A DNA stretch of 64,000 bases from Pseudomonas guangdongensis (GTDB lineage: Bacteria; Pseudomonadota; Gammaproteobacteria; Pseudomonadales; Pseudomonadaceae). Shown piece by piece: positions 59,914 to 64,000 of this stretch. Position 1 is the stretch's first letter; the number at the start of each line of letters is the position of its first letter. The notes beneath the pieces were generated by a model that was not told the DNA's origin, did not search any database, and saw nothing but the letters and a program-made list of their open reading frames with translations. The position numbers and the translations under genes were made by a program. The stretch spans positions 3,100,001-3,164,000 of the forward strand of contig NZ_LT629780.1 in assembly GCF_900105885.1 (NCBI RefSeq). Reading direction: 5' to 3'.

Positions 59914-60576
59914 ATGACGCTGTACCCCCTGGCAGGCGGCCTCGCCCTACTGCTGTTCTGTCTGCTGCTTGCGCTGCTCTGGCGCCGCGCCTCGCGCCGG
60001 CGCAACGCCACCTACCGGCGGCTGCCCGCGCTGTTCAGCCCCGGCGAGCGGGCCTTCCTCGCCGTGCTGCGCGAGGTGGTCGGCGAGCGCGCCCTGGTGT
60101 TCGGCAAGGTGCGCGTCGCCGACCTGCTCACCCCGCGCAGCGGCCTCAAGGGCCAGCGCTGGTGGCGGGCCTTCAACCGCATTTCGGCCAAGCATGTCGA
60201 CTTCGTGCTCTGCAACCGCGACGACTGCGCGGTGCTCTGCGTGGTGGAGCTCAACGACGCCTCCCACCAGCGCCGCGACCGCCGCGAGCGCGATGCCTTC
60301 CTGGCGGAAGCCTGCGCCGGCGCCGGGCTGCCGCTGCTGCAGGTGACCGCGCGGGCGCGCTATGCACGCGCCGACCTCGAAGCGCTGCTGGCGCCCCATC
60401 TGGACAGCCGCCACGACACCCCCGTGGCGCCGGCCATACCCCGCTGCACGGCCTGCGCCGCGCCGATGGTGCAGCGCGTGGCACGCCGTGGCAGCCATGC
60501 CGGACGCGCCTTCTGGGCTTGCAGCCGCTTCCCGGCCTGCCGGCACATCGAACCCATCGACCGCTCACAGGAGTGA
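59914..60576 (+). CDS. membrane-anchored DUF2726 protein with topoisomerase-type zinc ribbon
   Basis: A 220-residue protein in three parts. Residues 5-23 form an N-terminal membrane anchor (PLAGGLALLLFCLLLALLW) followed by an Arg-rich stop-transfer. A DUF2726 domain spans about 40-160 (LFSPGERAFLAVLREVVG, VFGKVRVADLL, DFVLCNRDDCAVLCVVELNDASHQ); this fold is restriction-endonuclease-like. The C terminus (about 175-215) is a four-cysteine zinc ribbon like those at the end of topoisomerase I (RCTACAAPMVQRVARRG, FWACSRFPACRH). It probably contacts nucleic acid at the membrane; the function is unknown. The next gene begins four bases after it. Confidence 0.85.
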   Translation: MTLYPLAGGLALLLFCLLLALLWRRASRRRNATYRRLPALFSPGERAFLAVLREVVGERALVFGKVRVADLLTPRSGLKGQRWWRAFNRISAKHVDFVLCNRDDCAVLCVVELNDASHQRRDRRERDAFLAEACAGAGLPLLQVTARARYARADLEALLAPHLDSRHDTPVAPAIPRCTACAAPMVQRVARRGSHAGRAFWACSRFPACRHIEPIDRSQE

Positions 60577-60580
60577 CGCC

Positions 60581-61084
60581 ATGACCCCGACCCTGCGCCC
60601 GATGCGCACCAGCGACATCCCGGCGATCCTCGCCATCCAGGCCGAGGCCTACAGCGACATGCTGCTGGAAAGCGCTGAGGTGATCGCCCTGCGCCTGCAG
60701 GCCTCTCCCGAACTGGCCTGGGTGGCCACCGACGCGCAAGGCCCCTGCGCCTACCTGTTCGGCTACCGCTCCCGCGCCGGCACCGTCACCCCGCTGGACG
60801 GCGCCTTCAGCGAACCGGACGACCCCGACTGCCTGTACCTGCACGACCTGGCGGTGGCGCGCCGCGCCGCCGGCCGGGGCATCGGCCCGCTGCTGGTGCA
60901 GCGCCTGCTCGACCACGCCCGCGCCCAGCGCCTGCGCTACAGCGCGCTGGTCTCGGTGCAGGACTCCGAGGCCTTCTGGAGCCGCCTGGGCTACGCTCCG
61001 GCCAGCGACCTGGACGAGCGCCAGCAGGCCCATCTGGCGTCCTACGGAGTGCCGGCGCGGTACATGGTGCAGGCGCTGCACTGA
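60581..61084 (+). CDS. GNAT-family N-acetyltransferase
   Basis: A 167-residue acetyltransferase. The acetyl-CoA-binding motif A is LYLHDLAVARRAAGRGIGPLLVQRLLDHA (about residues 85-113), and motif B includes SVQDSEAFWSRLGYAP. The N terminus (LRPMRTSDIPAILAIQAEAY) is typical of GNATs. The substrate cannot be told. It has an ACAGGAG ribosome-binding site overlapping the end of the upstream gene, implying cotranscription. Confidence 0.9.
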   Translation: MTPTLRPMRTSDIPAILAIQAEAYSDMLLESAEVIALRLQASPELAWVATDAQGPCAYLFGYRSRAGTVTPLDGAFSEPDDPDCLYLHDLAVARRAAGRGIGPLLVQRLLDHARAQRLRYSALVSVQDSEAFWSRLGYAPASDLDERQQAHLASYGVPARYMVQALH

Positions 61085-61115
61085 GTACGCGGGCCGAAAG
61101 CCTGCGCCGAAACGA

Positions 61116-61146
61116 CAGAAGGGGCCTTGCGGCCCCTTCTGCGTTT
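61116..61146. terminator. bidirectional terminator between GNAT and speE
   Basis: An 11-bp stem (CAGAAGGGGCC at 61116-61126, GGCCCCTTCTG at 61131-61141) has a TTGC loop, extended by AAACG/CGTTT. It ends both convergent genes. Confidence 0.85.
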
Positions 61147-61160
61147 CACCCGGCGAGCAC

Positions 61161-62021
<861 letters not shown>

Positions 62022-62166
62022 CGGCGTGTTTCCTTGCAAGTCGTTGAAAACTTCGGGGCGCAGACGCCCCGGATGTCCGGGATTGTAGGGGGCGCACGGC
62101 CGCCACGACAGTCTGGGGCCGCCGGGTGACGGCCCGGTTGCAGGGCTGCGTGTGGCCGGCGGCGGC

Positions 62167-62850
62167 TCAGCAGGCCGCCGGATCGATGGCCGCGAAGCTG
62201 GCCACGGTGCGGTGGCCGGCCAGCTCGCCACCCTCGCGGGCCAGGCCGCAGGTAGCCATGCCGGCGGCGCGAGCGGCGTCCAGCTCCTCGACCACGTCGG
62301 AGAGGAACAGGATCTCGCCGGCCGGGCGGCCCAGGGCGGCGGCGATGCGGGCGTAGGACGCCGCCTCGCGCTTGCCGCCGCTGGTGGTGTCGAAGTAGGC
62401 GTCGAACAGCGCCGTCAGGTCGCCCGCCTCGGAGCAGCCGAAGATCAGCTTCTGCGCCTGGATCGAGCCGGAGGAGTAGACGCCTAGGGTGTAGCCGGCG
62501 GCGTGCCAGGCGCGCAGCGCCGCGACCGCGTCGGGGTAGACGTGCCCCTTGAGCTGGCCGGCGCGGTAGCCCTGCGCCCAGACCATGCCCTGCAGCGCCT
62601 TGAGCGAGGTGGCCTTGCGGTCGGCGGCGATCCACTCCAGGAGGATGGCGATGACCCGTTCCAGATCGGCGTCGGCCTCGCCGCTCTCGGCGCGCACCGC
62701 GGCGATCTGCTCGGCCACCGCCGGCTCGGCGGCCCGCTCGCGGAGGAAAGCCGGCAGGTGCTGGCGGGCATAGGGGAACAGCACGTCGAAGACGAAACTC
62801 ACCGCGCTGGTGGTGCCTTCGATATCGGTGAGGATGACTTTGATCGGCAC
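62167..62850 (-). CDS. mtnC: acireductone synthase (enolase-phosphatase E1)
   Basis: A 227-residue HAD-family bifunctional enzyme of the methionine salvage pathway. It enolises and then dephosphorylates 2,3-diketo-5-methylthiopentyl-1-phosphate to acireductone. HAD motif I is [15 protein letters not shown], motif II is [15 protein letters not shown] and the C-terminal motif is [14 protein letters not shown]. It starts at a GTG (62850), two bases after the mtnD stop, so the two are tightly coupled. Confidence 0.94.
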   Translation of the reverse strand: MPIKVILTDIEGTTSAVSFVFDVLFPYARQHLPAFLRERAAEPAVAEQIAAVRAESGEADADLERVIAILLEWIAADRKATSLKALQGMVWAQGYRAGQLKGHVYPDAVAALRAWHAAGYTLGVYSSGSIQAQKLIFGCSEAGDLTALFDAYFDTTSGGKREAASYARIAAALGRPAGEILFLSDVVEELDAARAAGMATCGLAREGGELAGHRTVASFAAIDPAAC

Positions 62851-62852
62851 CG

Positions 62853-63398
62853 TCAGTACTCCAGGCCCGGGAAGCCGGCGGCGATGGGGTCGCCGGTGAA
62901 CTGCGCCACCCAGCCTTCGGGGTTGTTGAACAGGCGGATGGCGACGAAGTGCGGCTCCTCGCCCATGTCGAACCAGTGCTTGGTGCCGGCCGGTACCGAG
63001 ATCAGGTCGTTCTTCTCGCAGAGCACCGCGTAGACGCGCTCGTCGACGTGCAAGCAGAACAGCCCGCGACCGGCGACGAAGAAGCGCACCTCGTCCTCGC
63101 CGTGGGTGTGCTCGTCGAGGAACTTGGCGCGCAGCTCGGCCTTCTGCGGGTGGTTGCGGTCCATGCTGACCACGTCGACGGTGACGTAGCCCTCCTCGAA
63201 CATCAGCTTCTCGATCTCGTGGTGGTAGGCGGCGATCACCTCCACCGGGCTGGCGCCGGGGGCGATGGGCGCGTTGGCCGCCCAGCGCTCGAAACGTACG
63301 CCGACCGTCGCCAGCGTGCTGGCGATGTCGGCCGGATCGGTGAGCATCTTTTCCGGCTGCTCGGGTTGGGACTGGTGGTAGACGGTCAGGCTGCTCAT
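62853..63398 (-). CDS. mtnD: acireductone dioxygenase
   Basis: A 181-residue cupin enzyme. With Fe2+ it oxidises acireductone to the methionine precursor ketoacid and formate; with Ni2+ it gives off-pathway products. The metal-binding motif is [19 protein letters not shown] (His, His, Glu), with the fourth ligand in [11 protein letters not shown]. It lies between mtnB and mtnC with 18- and 2-base gaps in one operon. Confidence 0.95.
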   Translation of the reverse strand: MSSLTVYHQSQPEQPEKMLTDPADIASTLATVGVRFERWAANAPIAPGASPVEVIAAYHHEIEKLMFEEGYVTVDVVSMDRNHPQKAELRAKFLDEHTHGEDEVRFFVAGRGLFCLHVDERVYAVLCEKNDLISVPAGTKHWFDMGEEPHFVAIRLFNNPEGWVAQFTGDPIAAGFPGLEY

Positions 63399-63416
63399 TG
63401 ACGGAATCCTTGTGGC

Positions 63417-64000
63417 TCAGCGACCCAGCACCTGGCGGGTCTTCAGTTCGCATTCGAAGAGGAATTCGAAGGCCTCGATCTGGCGCAGGGCGTCGCTCAT
63501 CTGCGCGCCCCAAGTGTAAAGGCCGTGGCCGCGGATCAGGTAGCCCACGCAGTCGGGGTGCTTATCCAGCCACTGCTGCACCTGGAGGGCCAGACGGGCG
63601 ATGTCCTGGTCGTTGTCGAAGATCGGCACTGTCACCCGGCCTTCGTGGGTGGTGACCCCGGCGAAGGCCTTCTGCAGCTCGTAGTCCTCCAGCTCCAGAT
63701 GGTCGCCCGGGGTGAGGCGCGACAGCACGGTGGCGTTCACCGAGTGGGTGTGCAGCACCGCGCCGATTTCGGCGCGCCAGGCGTACAGCTGGGTGTGCAG
63801 CAGGGTTTCGGCCGAGGGCTTCTTGCCCGGCTCCAGGCTGTGGCCGGCCAGGTCGGTGGCCAGCACGTCGTCCTCGCCGAGCTGGCCCTTGTGCTTGCCG
63901 GACACGGTGAGCAGCGCCTGGTCGGCGGCCAGGCGCGCCGAGTAGTTGCTACTGGTGGCCGGCGACCAGCCGCGGCCGTAGAGGAAGCGGCCGGCGTCGA
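63417..64000 (-). CDS. mtnB: methylthioribulose-1-phosphate dehydratase (5' partial)
   Basis: The C-terminal 194 or so residues of a class II aldolase-like enzyme of methionine salvage. The frame is open through the right edge, so the true start is outside the window. Zinc ligands appear in [12 protein letters not shown], the catalytic glutamate region in [15 protein letters not shown], and the third histidine in [12 protein letters not shown]. An internal GTG at 63905 is in the middle of the conserved domain and is not the start; the visible sequence before it, [16 protein letters not shown], is the family's N-terminal signature. Confidence 0.94.
   Translation of the reverse strand, partial: DAGRFLYGRGWSPATSSNYSARLAADQALLTVSGKHKGQLGEDDVLATDLAGHSLEPGKKPSAETLLHTQLYAWRAEIGAVLHTHSVNATVLSRLTPGDHLELEDYELQKAFAGVTTHEGRVTVPIFDNDQDIARLALQVQQWLDKHPDCVGYLIRGHGLYTWGAQMSDALRQIEAFEFLFECELKTRQVLGR

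Noticed and set aside
63905..63907. The GTG at 63905 as start of mtnB
   Set aside because: The conserved N-terminal signature continues upstream in frame to the window edge, so the gene is truncated by the window and does not start here.

Overview
The window is about 64 kb of GC-rich chromosomal DNA from a Pseudomonadaceae member, most likely a Pseudomonas. The evidence is the ppiD/tRNA-Asp/hupB/lon/clpX/clpP/tig block with yej-fabI beside it, a typical 83-residue OprI lipoprotein, a TgpA/DUF58/MoxR operon, and strong GC-rich third-position bias in nearly every gene. By recollection of P. aeruginosa PAO1, most blocks match PAO1 blocks (PA1796-1812, PA0793-0797, PA1766-1768, PA1750-1758, PA2853-2875, PA1683-1687), but joined in a different order. 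No prophage, insertion sequence, integrase, CRISPR array or rRNA was seen. Both ends cut genes: a YejA-like binding protein at the left and mtnB at the right.

Layout. 1-7410: peptide ABC transporter (two tandem binding proteins, yejB, yejE, yejF) running directly into fabI. 7687-16152 (minus): ppiD, tRNA-Asp, hupB, lon, clpX, clpP and tig, the periplasmic and cytoplasmic folding and proteolysis block, with readable sigma70 and sigma32-type promoters. 16395-16711: tRNA-Leu, tRNA-His and tRNA-Arg as one minus-strand unit. 16983-17837: folD. 18020-24863 (minus): 2-methylcitrate cluster gntR-prpB-prpC-acnD-prpF, with a promoter flanked by palindromic operators. 25135-28197: a three-gene envelope system (retropepsin-like protease, 7TM inactive transglutaminase, RimK-like ATP-grasp ligase). 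28279-29631: pabB.

29726-36080 holds the most notable system: four tightly coupled genes for an SMC-like ATPase, a MukE/MksE-like winged-helix protein, a kleisin-like protein and a compact Toprim protein. I read it as an MksBEFG/Wadjet-like condensin-nuclease, the kind of complex that recognises and cleaves closed circular plasmid DNA. The gene order (SMC first) and the short nuclease subunit are unusual.

36147-41506: thrH, cysH, cysB, a ketopantoate-reductase-like gene, a DAHP synthase and a small GNAT-like protein. 41807-51060: oprI, an L,D-transpeptidase, a small cysteine-containing protein, tesA with a divergent ABC exporter, greB, an MltF-like lytic transglycosylase, tatD and a CHAD protein. 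51152-55043 (minus): moxR, DUF58 and tgpA. 55473-58972: a DapB-like reductase paralogue and a P-type cation ATPase. 59249-61084: an RraB-like protein, a membrane-anchored DUF2726/zinc-ribbon protein and a GNAT acetyltransferase. 61161-64000 (minus): spermidine synthase, then mtnC, mtnD and mtnB, so the enzyme family that releases methylthioadenosine sits beside genes that salvage it.
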